In this document: positions 46,163 to 58,283 of the stretch, one piece after another
How positions within the stretch are numbered: the first letter of the stretch is position 1
Layout: each line of letters opens with the position of its first letter
Assembly: GCA_025677825.1 (NCBI GenBank)
Contig: JAIXMO010000045.1
Coordinates: forward strand, 182,092-246,091
Direction: 5' to 3'
Source of the DNA: Helicostylum pulchrum
Taxonomy: Eukaryota > Mucoromycota > Mucoromycetes > Mucorales > Mucoraceae
DNA length: 64,000 bases
Position numbers and translations under genes: made by a program
The notes under the pieces: generated by a model
Seen by the model: only the letters and a program-made list of their open reading frames with translations
Database searches by the model: none
What the model was told of the DNA's origin: nothing

Positions 46163-48710
46163 ATATTTTTTTTGCCGTTTTATTTCGTGGGACGTTCAGA
46201 CGTTATTACAATCTAATTTTTCCGAGAGCACTGTTACCAATGGATTGGTATTTATTTATATTCAAAGGTGTCAGTCAGAACATCCTTTGAATCTTGTAAA
46301 TATCTATAATATTTGGCATAACATTGTTCCTTTTGATTCTAGACTAAATGTGTTGTTTTTGTTCTAATTGAAATAAATTGATGTTTTTACAATCAGAAAG
46401 GACTAAACTTAAAAAAAAAGATAATAAGAAGATGGATAACTGATAATAAAGTTAAGTGTATAGAAAGTGTAACAGAAACAGAGGCTTGAAATAAAACTTA
46501 TTCAGATAAAAATGTAATATAGGGCTTTAAACCAGTACGATATTCTTCGATTCGTAACACTAGTTTTTGGTTATTATTTTCCCTTTTTACCACAACACCA
46601 GTATTGACAAGCGTGTTTTTTTTGTTTTTACTTTTTATTCCGTTTTTTATCTTTGTCTTCTTATTTTCCTTATATTTTACTCTACTGATATCGATGCAAT
46701 AACAAAATTTACACCGAAAACAGATATTTTTATTTATCGTATTACTAGTTTTTTTTTTTAACACGGCAATGTTGATATCTTAAATAATAAAAATTCAGAA
46801 TATGTAAGGTATGATAATTTTTTTTTTGGTTTGTTTTTTTTTAAAGAAAAGGGGATGGGAGCGACATACTTTTCTTATTCTTTAGAGGACGTCCCTTTGT
46901 ACTATTTTATTAAAAAAGATAAAAAAAATTTCTCCAAGGACTTTTTTATATCCCCTTTTTTTTAACAACTTTTTTTTTCTAGGCGATGCTGCAAGGTATA
47001 ATTGAAAATTCTGGTGTAAAAATAAGATTACCTGACTTATTTAGCTTTTTTTTTAACATATTTTCTAACTATTGTGTGTGACTGTACGGTAGTCCAGTAC
47101 ATGACACTATTACGTATATCTTATATATTTTATAATTAGATAACATAAATATTTATTTATCCATAATACTATGAATATTAAATGGTAAAAACATTGAAAT
47201 GGTTTCTGCGACTTATGTGAATTAGGAAATCATTATAATTTTTCTTTTTCGAGGTATCATCTTTTTTTAAGATGCCCTTTTTATAATGCTTTCTCTAGTT
47301 ATAATTTATTTCTCTTCATATTCTGTCACACTTTCGCTTACACGTAAGTTTTTTTTATTGATATATTTTATCTTTTTTTTAAAAAAAAACTTGAAAAGCA
47401 GCTAAGGGCTTCCAGTTAAACAATTCGTTTGAATAAAAGAAACACGTTCATGAAATTAAAGACACTACATATATATTTTTTTAATAGAACACTGATGATC
47501 TAGAGCTTTCTAAAAATTTAAATCAGCGGCTGAACCAAGAATCTAAAATTATATAAGGATTGAGATCGATTTGATAGCATCTATACGCGACAAAAAAAAA
47601 GCGCGTGGCTTTATTGGGGTAAAACAGTAATATAGCATCAAAATATATCTTTGAAAGAGAACAAAGTTTACATTAAACAATTCAATATACAGATGAGGAG
47701 AGGGAGTTTTTAAATACAAATATTAATTTCGTGTAAGTTTTTCTGAATTCAGTTTGTCATTATTTTTTTTAGAAAAAAAAAAGAAATCTTGGAAAATTAA
47801 TAAATAGACCTCGGTAAAGGTGTAAAAAAGTAAAGAAAAGAAAGACAAAGTACAAACGGCAACAGTTTGAAAATAACTTAAATCTTTCCCTTTTAAGTAA
47901 AGAAAAAGAAAAATGTAATAAAAAAAGGGCATTCACTAGCTTTATATTATATTTATCGCTTACAAGAATTTTTTTGTATTAAGTGTAAACTTTATTGAGT
48001 CATTAAATGAGGAGAAGATTAAATAAATATACTAGTTGGGCAAGAAAAGTCGGATGATTGAGCTCCATAGCTTACAAGATGCATGGTATTGACATAAGCG
48101 AAAAGAGATAAATGACACGTACATGTATGTAACTTCATCATACATCAAGGTAAATAATTTATTACGTTCACAGAAGCACTTAGCTACACCCTCCATTATT
48201 ACCATTCTTATAGGGTCTTCTATTTTCTACTCTTACAAGTTACATTATTTGTTACAAACTTTTTTATTTAGTTTTCGGGATAACTGTTATATGTTGTATA
48301 ATAGCGCACACTAGATACATTTATAGTATCTACTAGTACTGGAATTGTTTTGCTTCACTGATAACTTTTATATTAATAAATAATCGATTAAAATATCTAC
48401 TTGATTTTTGTATAAAGATATAGCAAATATATAATAAACGCGTTTGGATATTTAATGCTACAAAAGTATAATATTTTATAATTGAAAAAATGTTTTCAAT
48501 TACAAAATGTTTTCTTTTATTGTTGTAATGTAAATTGTAATTCTTTTTTTAAAAAAATAATCAAATATATATAAAAAAGGAGGTGTAGCATTTAAATATA
48601 TAAGTGATGTTTAAATATAATAATTTAATGATAAATAAATAATCCAGTTATTGAAAGATGAATGATAGGAAATAAATTAAAGAGTGAGAATGTTTACTGA
48701 AGGGGTTCCT

Positions 48711-49665
48711 TTAGTTCTTGGTACATTCACCACTACGGCAGTCTCCAATACAATCTCTTTGGGTTCTGCAACAGGCACCTTGGGGACCCTTACCGTTCTT
48801 CTTACCAAAGTACTTCTTAACGGTACAAGACTTGGAGGGGTTGTGATCAGCATCACAAGCACCGTTGATACAGCTACCGGTACAATCGGCTTGAGTTTCA
48901 CAACAGTCACCTAAGACACCCCAACCTTCCTTCTTGGCGAAGATAGAATCGTGGTTGGCACAAGAACCGGGGGCAGTAGTGGGACAGGCGTTGACAGTAA
49001 CGGTGACAGTGACAGTGGCACCACCGGTGGGGGCAGTGGTAGTGGTGGTGACAGGAGCATCAGTGGTGACGGGAGCATCAGTGGTGACAGGCTTATCGGT
49101 GGTAACAGGCTTATCGGTGGTAACAGGCTTATCGGTGGTAACAGGCTTATCAGTGGTGACGGGAGCATCAGTGGTGGTGACAGGCTTAGTGGTAGTGGTG
49201 GTGGTAACGGGCTTGGTGGTGGTGGTAACGGGAGCATCACACTTATCGTTCTTGTGGGTGCCCCACCAGGCACAAGCATTAGCGAATTCCTTGTTGAACA
49301 ACTCTGGGTCATCACCGGCACAGCCAATCATACACATACCAGCAGTGGCCATGAAGCTACCGTAGTTAGCACTCTTCTTATCACACATAACAGTGAGAGA
49401 AGCAATGAACTTCTCAGACTTGGAATCCATAGTCCAACCGGGAACGAAAGTTTGACCAGCTTTCTATAAAATCATTAAGAAAAAGAATTTGTTTAATAAA
49501 AAATTATTTAATGATATGAGTGTTTTAAGAAATACTTACAACATTACAGGCAAGGAAACAAGGAGTGGAGGGGGCAACATCGTAAGAAGGGTTACAGTTG
49601 GTGGCAGCAAGAGCAGAGCTAGCTAAAGTAGCAATGGCAGCAGTAATGGCAATAGTAGTACGCAT
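48711..49665 (-). CDS. Secreted Thr-rich repeat protein with two C-terminal Cys-rich modules
   Basis: Probable secreted or wall-associated protein of unknown function. Two exons, 49665-49540 and 49463-48711, give 292 residues. A clear signal peptide (MRTTIAITAAIATLASSALA) precedes an N-terminal domain of about 95 residues with several Cys (CNPSYD, CFLACN, VMCDKKS, CMIGC, NACAWWG, DKC). A Thr/Pro/Val linker (about 120-205) with tandem DKPVTT and DAPVTT hexapeptides, likely heavily O-glycosylated, follows. The C-terminus carries two related Cys modules: GVLGDCCETQADCTGSC and GPQGACCRTQRDCIGDC, each followed by a (I/R)xGxC element. GC content is far above the flanks, with C-ending codons, as expected for a highly expressed gene. 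Long open frames on the plus strand here are antisense shadows. Confidence 0.82.
49084..49152. repeat. 18-bp coding minisatellite in the secreted protein gene
   Basis: About four near-identical copies of 'ttatcggtggtaacaggc' on the plus strand, encoding the DKPVTT hexapeptides on the minus strand. DAPVTT variants flank the array. Confidence 0.9.
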
Positions 49666-52600
49666 AATGAATGTTTTTAAGCTGTGTTGATTTGTTAATG
49701 AAAAAAAAAGAAGGGAATAGGACAGTAATCAGATCCTTTTTATATGAAAATCCAACCCTTGTATTTTTTTTAATGTAACATTTCTTTTCTTTCTCAACCG
49801 CGTTAAAGTAAAAGAAATTACAGGCGGATAAAAACGGAAAACGTTACTCGTTCCATTTGTCAAAATCAGTTTGATTCTCAGTATAGCTCTTACAAAAAGA
49901 ATTCAACTTTTTAAGAAGGTTACACTAAATGTGTGTAATGAAACTTTTATCAGATTTCCCTATTGTTTCACTCAATCAGATATCTTTTTTATATATCACC
50001 ATCTCAATCTATTAGATCGCTGATCTTTTTTTTTCTTTCTCGGCAATGCATAATATATATTTATGTATTATATTATAGATAATTCAACTTTTTTTTTATC
50101 TTTTTTTTTTCAATTTTTTTTTTACACATAATATGTAATCTAGTTCATGTATACAATTGAAAAAAAAATACATAAAGTTCTTTTTTTAGTCGATAGAATT
50201 ACGCGTAATAGATCTCCGCGTAACTACACGAGTTTCTTTACCATTCTCAAGGTAAAGAATTGTAAGAAAGATTCATGGTGTCACCAAAAATACATAGCAT
50301 CTGATAAGATTTACATCGGAATTTACATCAGATAAAAAAAACATCCTGGCGGCAAAGAAAAATATATCCAATTAGACCAAGGAGCCCCAGTAAGTAATAA
50401 TTGATAGTATTTTATTTTTGCGGGGACCAATTGCGGGAAACTAGAATTCTTTTTTTTTATTGCAGGGTAGGGATAAAAGTACTGAAAAATACTATCAATG
50501 GGCTGTTACGTGTGTAGTCTTTGATAACCTGCTCTTTTTTTTCAGTCCAAAGTATTTAACTCATAGTTTATCTATTTATTTAAAAAAAATACCAATGCAA
50601 ATATTTGTTGATATCAGGGTCAGTTGTCTGTATATAAATATATAAAGTAAACATTGGCAAAAGGAAAATATTCTACGGCAAATAGGTGTCCTGTAGTACA
50701 CCCTTTTTCCGTAACTCAATAAAAAAAAAAATTCTCGTTTTTTTATTTCCTTTATTGAGAAGGTTTAAGGTTGAAATAGGTTTCAAAAATTGAATTGGTA
50801 CAATATACAGAAACAGTCAGGTTTTTGAAGTACATAGTGTGAATAGATAGGTCAAGCGACCTTTTTTTGTTTTGAGTGAAAGGGAAAAGAGAAAGACTGC
50901 TTTTAGACGACACGAGTTTTTTTTTGTCTCTCCAGTCTCTCCCTCTCTATTAATTTTTGTAAGACTTGATAGACAAGTAAATATTCACACTTTGTAAATA
51001 AAAAGGATTTTTATATATGTATAGAAAAGTCAAATCTGAAGCTAAAAGATCCATCTTTTTTTCTCTCTCTTTTTCTGTGACGATAATGTTCGATCAGATA
51101 GTATATAAATCCAATATATAGTATATATAGAGTGATTATAAGTAAAAGTATATATTATAAAAGAACAAAAATATATTACAGCTGTGACTAAAATAATAAA
51201 ATCATACCACCATTGGGTTTTTTTTTCATAAAAAAAGGTAGTACTGTATTAATAAGATGATCGTAATACATGCTACAAAGATGCGCAGAACTTTTTATAT
51301 AGAATTCTTTTAGAATACCTTTAATTTATATATGTACGTAAATATTTTAAATTTTATCGACTAAACTTCAATGAGTTATACTATATAATTTACGGCTTGG
51401 TTTTTGATTCAATGTAATACGTATTTAAACCAAGGGAGTAAAGTAAGAGTATGGTACCTTTATATTTTGTCAAAACAATGCTGAAAGCAGACTAGTTTGC
51501 AATATAAAGATTAGTCTAGAATTTTTTATATTTTTAAACCAGAAGTAATAGTAATTCGTAATCGCAAACTGTAGCACCTTCTCTTATGTCATGCCAAATG
51601 TTTCATACTGATAATAATGCCTCTCTTTTTTTTTTTAAAAAAAAAGTTGTTGTCTATTAATAGCGTATGCAGTGATAAAAATAATCTTTCTTGTTGAAGG
51701 AGGATAAACGTCCTTAAGAATTTACTTACAAGATTGGGTAACTGTACCACAGTTATAATTTTTATATCCAGTAGTACTATTTAATGAGGTGAGGTGATTT
51801 ATCACAAACGTCATAATGGCAAGTATACACAAACAAAGTGGCGGTAAAAGAAGAAACTATCGCTTATAAAAAAAACATTTAAAGGCGTAACGAAATCAAA
51901 TTATAAATGACACAAGTGAAAAAAGTGAAACGAATTTTAATTTGTTGGATTTTTTTTTTTTTTTTTTTTGGTTTCCGTTCAATTGTGATTCCCGTAGAGT
52001 CGCATTAGGGCGGGTCCGGTACTCGGTGGTCTCGATTATTATTTTTATAGAGAGGTTTTTTTTGGGTTTTTTTGATTTTTTTTTCTACTTTTTTATAAAA
52101 ATAATCGGTATTTATATATGATTTTATATATGCAATCCTAAACCGTTAGTATTACATGAAGCAAACTAGAGGGGTTTCTTTTTTATATGTAAATTACTTG
52201 TGAAAATATACGAAGTAAAAAAAAAAACTTTTGTACGATTAGCATATGATCACAAGCGGTGTAACGAAAGGTTTCAAATTAATATTTTGAGAAAACCGAA
52301 ATGACTCAGGTTCAATAAATACAAAATTTGATTCCCAACCTTGATAAAAAACAACAGTAAGAAAAAATACTCATTAAACCACCGTCTTCTTTTTTGGAGT
52401 ACAGTGATCCCTTTTTTTAGTAAAGGCACAAAAAGGGGATTTTCTTTCTAGATCAGCTATGTTTTTGTAGACCAGCTGGGTTTTTTTTTCAAGTTGATTG
52501 CAATAGTTTTTTTTGTCCTATTCTAGATTAGAACAGGTCTTTTTTTGTAGAAAAAAACAACCGGCATAAACGTTTTATCTTGGATTTTTTGAAAGAATTT

Positions 52601-54268
52601 TTAGAAAACTGTATAACCATCAGAATCTAATGTTTATTTTAAAGAGTTCAATTCTATCAGGTATCAATATTTTATATACTTTTATACGTTATTTCGCACT
52701 AATAATACTTTTTTTCTATAGATAGTTATCACTGTTTTTTTAAAAATGTTTACAAGTACTTTTTTTTTAAAAAGAACACGTAAAGAATTAACTTATATAA
52801 AAAAATACTTATTGGCCTCAGAGTGATATTTTTTAACTTGTACAGTTTTTATTAAGTTTTTGGGACTTTTTGTCTGTATGTATTTTTTTAAAAAAATCCA
52901 GTCTATAGTACGGTTTATGTTTGAACGAAGGTCTTTTTAACATTGTTATTACTATTTGAGATAAACTAAATAATACATGCCTTTTAATTTTTTTTTAAGA
53001 CGAAATTATGACAGCTGTTCGCGTCAGTGTATTTTAATTGAGACTAATTGACCAACTTTTTTTTTTTAAAAAAAAATATAGTACCTCTTCTACTTATTCA
53101 TAAGGAAGTTTCCAGCTATGATATTCTAAGAAAGAAAATCTTTGGTAAGATCGTGATACTTTTTTTTGGAGTACCGTCTTGTGTTCCCATAATATTAATC
53201 AGACACCGTCGTAGTACTGATTTATCAGATTTTTTTATCAAAAAATCAATTGTAACACAAGTATTGATTCGCTACTCGCTACGTCTATAACATTTCAGAA
53301 TCTTAAAATAATACAGCAAGTGCTTCAAAAAAAAAAAGATTAACTTTGTTTTGGTTAATTCGGGGGATAAGACTGAAAATTATTCGAGACGCGTTTTTTT
53401 TTCCTTCGCGACTTGATTCAAGTTTTTTCTCTTCCCTCTTCTTCTTGAAAAAACTTCTGGCCTTTGTGATTATATCCTTAAGCGGAGTAATTTTTTTCTA
53501 AAGTTTAAAACCGCAGCCAAATCTCTGTTCCATAATTTAAATCTGGTGTCCTCTTCTTTATACACCTTGGGTTCTAAACATTTTTGATTTCTGCATCTAA
53601 AACATTAACAAAGGCTATATATAAGCTCTTCTATTCATATAATAATATGTAACTTTACCTTAAAGTCCATGGCAATTTACAATGGGATTATTCAAACGTT
53701 GATATCGTCTAGGGTTAATATATTCTTTAAAAGTTGCTAGTTTGTTATCACAAGACTGACAGACGCTTGAGATTTAGTGTTAGTCTAGAAGATAAACTTA
53801 AAATCTTTCTTTTCTTAACATTTTCCTCATTTCTTTTCCGCAAATTGGTTCTTGAAACTGGACATTTTTATTGTTGTTGTTAGGTAAAGAGGAGATGCAC
53901 TTTTTTTTTGGGGAAATTCTTGATGCATGATCAATTTACACGATCGATTAAAAAAAGTGCGCCATATCACTTTTCACTTACTTTTACAAATGACCATTAC
54001 TCTAAGAAGAACCGTATCGGTTTGTACGAACATAAAAGTAAAATAAAAACCAAAATAATAAGAGAAGAAGAAAGAAAAAAGACACCTGTTGAAAACATAT
54101 ACATATAGATATATAAATATAGGCGATAAAAAGAATGATGTGATTTATTTCCTATTTGTTCAATATACGTTAGTTACTCATGAACTTTTCGTTAGCCAAC
54201 AAGGTACGTATTATGCAAACAGTTATTTTTGAAAAAAATGTACAGTTTTTATTATTTTAATAAGCATT
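49666..54268. other. 4.6 kb gene desert
   Basis: No gene is supported. The sequence is dominated by T and A runs, TnAn junctions (51,624; 52,750; 52,880; 53,056) and a 21-base T run near 51,950. Dispersed repeat A copy 3 lies at about 53,905-54,190. Short open frames (for example 53,048-53,290) start inside TnAn junctions and are not credible. Confidence 0.6.
53905..54190 (+). repeat. Dispersed repeat A, copy 3
   Basis: It shares 'gaaattcttgatgcatgatc' and 'ttacacgatcgatta' (compare 'gaattctagatgcacgggca' and 'ttacacggtcggtta' in copy 2), then 'ttttcacttacttttac', 'accattact' and 'gaaccgtatcggtttgtac', in the same order as copies 1 and 2. Confidence 0.75.
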
Positions 54269-54726
54269 TCAACTTAAACTAATGTCTTGAGAAGATGTAA
54301 ATAACATTTCTAATTGGAATTGTAAAGCATAAGATTGATTAAGCATTCGTTTCAACTTGTTTGATACAATAAAAGATTTCTTTTAAAAAAAAGTATTAGT
54401 ACTCTAAACAAAAAAGCAAAAAAAGGTTACATTACCTCTTGTAACTGTTCATGTTCTTGAATAGATTCTTGTAAATCAGGTGAATTAATTGACTCTACTT
54501 GTTTTAATTGGTTTGCTTCTAACCAAGTAAGAGTAGTTTTAAGTGAAGACACTAATTGTTCATATTCTTTACGTGTTTTTTGAAGTTGAACAAGATCAGG
54601 TTCAACAGTTAATGAAGAAGCTGAAGCATCAGAAACTGTTTGAATTATTTGTAACATGGTTTGCCATAAATTAGAAAGTGTAACAAGTGCTTGATTAGCA
54701 TTATCGTAGATTTGTGTAGATGACAT
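54269..54726 (-). CDS. Small helical protein, possible Mediator-type subunit
   Basis: Two exons, 54726-54436 and 54379-54269, give 133 residues; the junction is phase 0 and the donor is GAG|GTAATG. The protein is almost entirely alpha-helical: MSSTQIYDNANQALVTLSNL with WQTMLQIIQTVSDAS, then LVQLQKTRKEYEQLVSSLKT, and a C-terminal helix KSFIVSNKLKRMLNQSYALQ ending QLEMLFTSS. This order (short N-terminal helix with W, central 'LQ...EYEQL' helix, terminal 'NKLK..L' coil) recalls small Mediator subunits such as MED30, but I cannot establish that from sequence alone. The start chosen is the ATG at 54,726; an upstream in-frame ATG would add a low-complexity hydrophobic extension. It lies just downstream of the O-methyltransferase gene on the same strand. 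Confidence 0.6.
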
Positions 54727-54834
54727 TATAAAAAATATATATATGGGAATGAGTGAGTGTATATGTAAAAAAAGAGGGCTTTTTGCAAAATTTTGCAAAA
54801 GATCGCTTGACACACCTCAAAAAAAAATATTTTT

Positions 54835-55870
54835 TTATTGATTTACTTTACGAATTAAAGATAACCCATCAAACATAGGAAGCATAACTACTTCCACTCT
54901 GTTATCGTTAAATACATGTTTGTTAAAGACATCTAATTTCTTTGCAGTGGTTTTCAAGTTTTTAGTGGCTTCAGGATCATCTTCGTTATTAGCTTGCTTA
55001 TGAACTTGACCATAGAATAACACTATGTTCAGTAACATTTAGTTTTTATGCATTTACCCAACTTTTGTTGTTATTGCTGTTGTAAACATGATATACATTA
55101 CCGTTATCAACAACAATGACGCCATTATCAGTTAATAAATCATGTTCCATAATGATATCGTAATATTTACGATAACCACCTTTATCAGCATCTAAACAAG
55201 ATATTTAGGATATTTATTGCAGTAGTAGTGGGGAATCAATACATTATTACCAAGGAAAATAAAGTCGTATCTTGTTCTAGGAGACTGATTAACCAGATAC
55301 ATTAGACTTGCATAAATTTATTATTAATACGCCATTTTGCTTTATCTCTTTCTGTATTTAGTACCTGTCGCCTGCCGAACCTTGTTTAAATTTTACCTTG
55401 TCTTGCAGATTAGCACTTTTAACATGTCTTTCCGCAATAGAAACGTGCTTCGGATCCAATTCAAGCGATAATAAACTGGCATTGGGAGATAAGGCAGAAC
55501 CCATAGCAATAGCAGATGAACCAGTAAACCCACCAATTTCAAGTACTTTATTGGGTCGTAACAAACCAACCAATTGGCGAAGTAATTTGCCTTGTACTTT
55601 ACTAACCATCATATGCGCGTTATCAAAATCCCTTTGAGTTTCGTTAGTAATAGTTTCAATAACGGTTAGATAAGGTTGCTTGAAGGGAGTACTGAGTTGG
55701 TCACAATAAGCTTCTTCACCTGATCTTAGTCTGCCATTAGCATTACCAATTGGAATGGGATCGTTGACAGAGAACGAAGGGTAAAAACGTTTCGAGATAT
55801 CTCCTGGTAAATGAATTTTTGTTAAGGAAGGTAAAAGCGTCTTAGAGAGCAGTCTATTCACGGCAAGCAT
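54835..55870 (-). CDS. Class I SAM-dependent O-methyltransferase (CCoAOMT/COMT family)
   Basis: Cation-dependent small-molecule O-methyltransferase type; substrate unknown. Four exons: 55870-55365, 55306-55251, 55191-55102, 55022-54835, giving 279 residues in unbroken frame. The SAM-binding motif is KVLEIGGFTGSSAIAMGSAL, then SLLSLELDPKH (acidic residue binding the ribose). YDFIFLDADKGGY is rebuilt across an intron (metal-binding Asp region), followed by NGVIVVDNVLFYGQV. Family members are about 220-250 residues. The extra N-terminal about 40 residues (MLAVNRLLSKTLLPSLTKI) are basic and amphipathic, which suggests a mitochondrial presequence (inference). Confidence 0.9.
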
Positions 55871-56239
55871 TTTTTTTGTTTTATATGTCAAGCAAAAACA
55901 AAAAAGTGCTTGTTTGCAACAATCTTGTTTATAAGTTTTTTTTTATTAAAAAAAAACTGGGTTTTAATAAGGTACCTGCTGCCTACTGTTATCTTGGGAC
56001 AACAGGAACTTTTTTTTTATTTCATTTTAGTGTAAATGGTTTCAAACACACATATGCGCATGTACATAATAGATGAGATTACGAACTAAAACGGTTTCAG
56101 ATGATATTATTAGAGAAATAATGACTGTAATAAATAAAATCTACGCGAATCGCATTTTTTGTTGTTGTTGTAAACAAACTTTATTACATAACGATTCAAA
56201 TCTTTTTATACAACAAATACGCGAAAACCAAGTAAACAG
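55871..56239. other. Spacer between the O-methyltransferase and MFS genes
   Basis: 369 bp between two minus-strand genes, so it holds the MFS 3' end and the O-methyltransferase promoter. It contains a T8/A9 stretch near 55,936-55,960. Short open frames here are not supported. Confidence 0.5.
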
Positions 56240-58283
56240 TTATGCCCCCTTCTCTTGCCTTTCTTTACGCTCAGCTCTCCATCTGGAACCATGCTTTAGT
56301 TCGATTAATAATAAAGGAGTAGTTAAAAGTAAAAATACCGAAAATGCAGTAAAGAACCAACCTACACCCATATACTTTATGCCAGGTTGAACAATTAGTA
56401 TACAACCTGCGCCTAATAGGCATCTATATTTACGATTTGTTAAAAAAATAAATATACAAATGACTGGTCATGATTATAAACTAACCTGGTAAGGTTATTT
56501 GATGCAATGATCGCGGCGGAATTGTCTGGAAATAGATCAACAAGTAATGTACTGGTACCATTGAAAGTCATCGCGCACACGCCTGATACTAGAAAAAAAA
56601 ATGCACCATGCAGTTTTAACAATACGTATATAAATTATTTTATTTTACCTTACATATAAATGTCAATATAATAGGAATTGCCACAGGCAATTTAAAATGA
56701 AAACACCATCCGTAACCAATCATTGATAAACTAAATATTAAACCACAAATCCATGCTGTGCCCATTCTAGCTTTTTCAATTGGAAATGCTAAATCGATAT
56801 TATGTCTGAATTAAATTATTAATGATACTAATAATATTAATAATAAATCTCTGTATATTTACCTATTCACTTGCATTTCAAAATTACCAAACGATTTTGC
56901 AGTACTCCTGAACTGTCTATCCAAAAGTTTTCCAGAAATAAAAGATCCAATAATAGCACCAAACCCATTCGGTAGATAACACATACCTACTTGAAACGAG
57001 TTGAGCCCATATGTACTCGTTAACAATTCAGTAAAACTAGTTACTATGCAATACACGCCTACATATTGAAACGCATTATAAGCCAATAATACTGCAACAT
57101 CCTTTTCCTTTAGAAATATTAAAGACTGTAATGGATTTGGAAATGAAAGAAATCTGTTTCTTGTAGGAGCTAGTTTAGGTTGACATAAAGTGGTTTGAAG
57201 GCTTATTTTTGATTGTTGTTGTGCACTAGTCTCATTTTTTTCTTCATCTTGCTGTTGTTGCAGAGTAGATTTAATTTCTCTTGATCGTCTCCAAAATTGT
57301 AAAGGGGTTGGGTTAACGTAACCGGATCCGTCGCCTACTAATGATCGTAGAGTCTCTGGTAAAATAAATACGTGAACCAACCATAGTGGTAATGCGATAA
57401 TTGCCAGAACCCAAAATATCCATCTATTTTTAAAAAGTAGCACTGTTAATAAAATTATATCAGTTTTTAATTTTTTTTTTACCTCCATCCTTGATTATAA
57501 CTTATAATACCTCCTATAAAACCAAGAGTTAGTCTAAAAAAATAAAAATAAGATGGGCTTGTTCTATATACCTAATGTTGGACCTACTAAAGGACCTAGC
57601 GTAGTTCCCATAGAAGTGATACCAATATATCCGCCTCTTTCCGAAGGCAATGTTATATCCCCTAATAGATATATAACAGATATATAAATAACATTTGCAT
57701 AATACACAACTTTTTTGTTTACCAATGGACCCAGCACTAACAGCTGCGGCGGAGCCTGATCCAAAGGCTTGGATCATTCTTAACGTAAGTAACATGGGAT
57801 AGTTTTGGGTACACGCCAGTCCAATGCACGAGCACATATATATAAAAAAAGTTGTAATATATATAGGACGTCTTCCCCAACTATCTGCTAGACTTCCCCA
57901 AAAAGATGGAGATATACCTTGAAATATCATAAATACGGTGATGGTTAGATTAACCATAGTTTCATCAATATGTAGATCCTATTTAATGACATTTTTTTTA
58001 GGGACTTATAATATATAGTAAACAAAAAAAAAAAAAAACGTACGTCTTCAATATTTTTTAATGCTGGGTAGTATATATTAGATGAAAAGGAGCTAAAAAA
58101 ACTGGATAGAGATACAGTAGTGATAATCACTATTTTCATGCCGGACGAGAAAACAGAGTACGGGATTTGGGTCGACTGAGTGTCACTTTGATTTTCTACA
58201 ATAGTAATAGATGAAAACTGATTTTGGTTTCCCATAGAGGTATTTGTATCAGACAGCTTAGCTTCAGAAATTTGTTCTTTCAT
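56240..58283 (-). CDS. Major facilitator superfamily transporter, DHA1 drug:H+ antiporter type
   Basis: Plasma-membrane or vacuolar exporter of small molecules; substrate unknown. Eight exons: 58283-58044, 57978-57723, 57661-57572, 57513-57483, 57423-56863, 56805-56654, 56588-56486, 56423-56240, giving 538 residues. A polar N-terminus (about 45 residues) precedes the first helix (GMKIVIITTVSLSSFFSS). MFS motif A is GSLADSWGRRPIY. The antiporter motif region GPLVGPTLGGIISYNQGWRW is rebuilt across two introns, one of them bounding a 31-nt exon. The large cytosolic loop between helices 6 and 7 is Gln/Lys-rich. The second half contains LPNGFGAIIGSFISGKLLDR and ends in a basic tail (KHGSRWRAERKEREKGA). 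The pattern fits the QDR/FLR/CaMDR1-type DHA1 family (12 helices). Confidence 0.9.

Larger units (their letters stand above)
44251..48710. other. 4.5 kb gene desert containing one tRNA gene and repeat debris
   Basis: No protein-coding gene is supported. Contents: one copy of dispersed repeat B (about 44,300-44,515), a fossil fragment like exon 4 of the 16.4-20 kb gene (about 44,840-44,890), a small perfect hairpin near 45,561-45,585, the tRNA-Ala gene (46,090-46,162) and AT-rich stretches with a TnAn junction near 47,374. All open frames there are short and AT-biased. Confidence 0.6.

Noticed and set aside
46128..46367. 79-residue open frame overlapping the tRNA
   Set aside because: Starts inside the tRNA-Ala gene and reads non-specific sequence.
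48934..49469. Long Val/Thr/Gly-repeat open frames on the plus strand
   Set aside because: They are antisense shadows of the minus-strand secreted protein, kept open by its high GC content and 18-bp repeats.
53048..53290. 80-residue plus-strand open frame
   Set aside because: It begins inside a TnAn junction and has no recognisable domain, splice context or composition of a gene.
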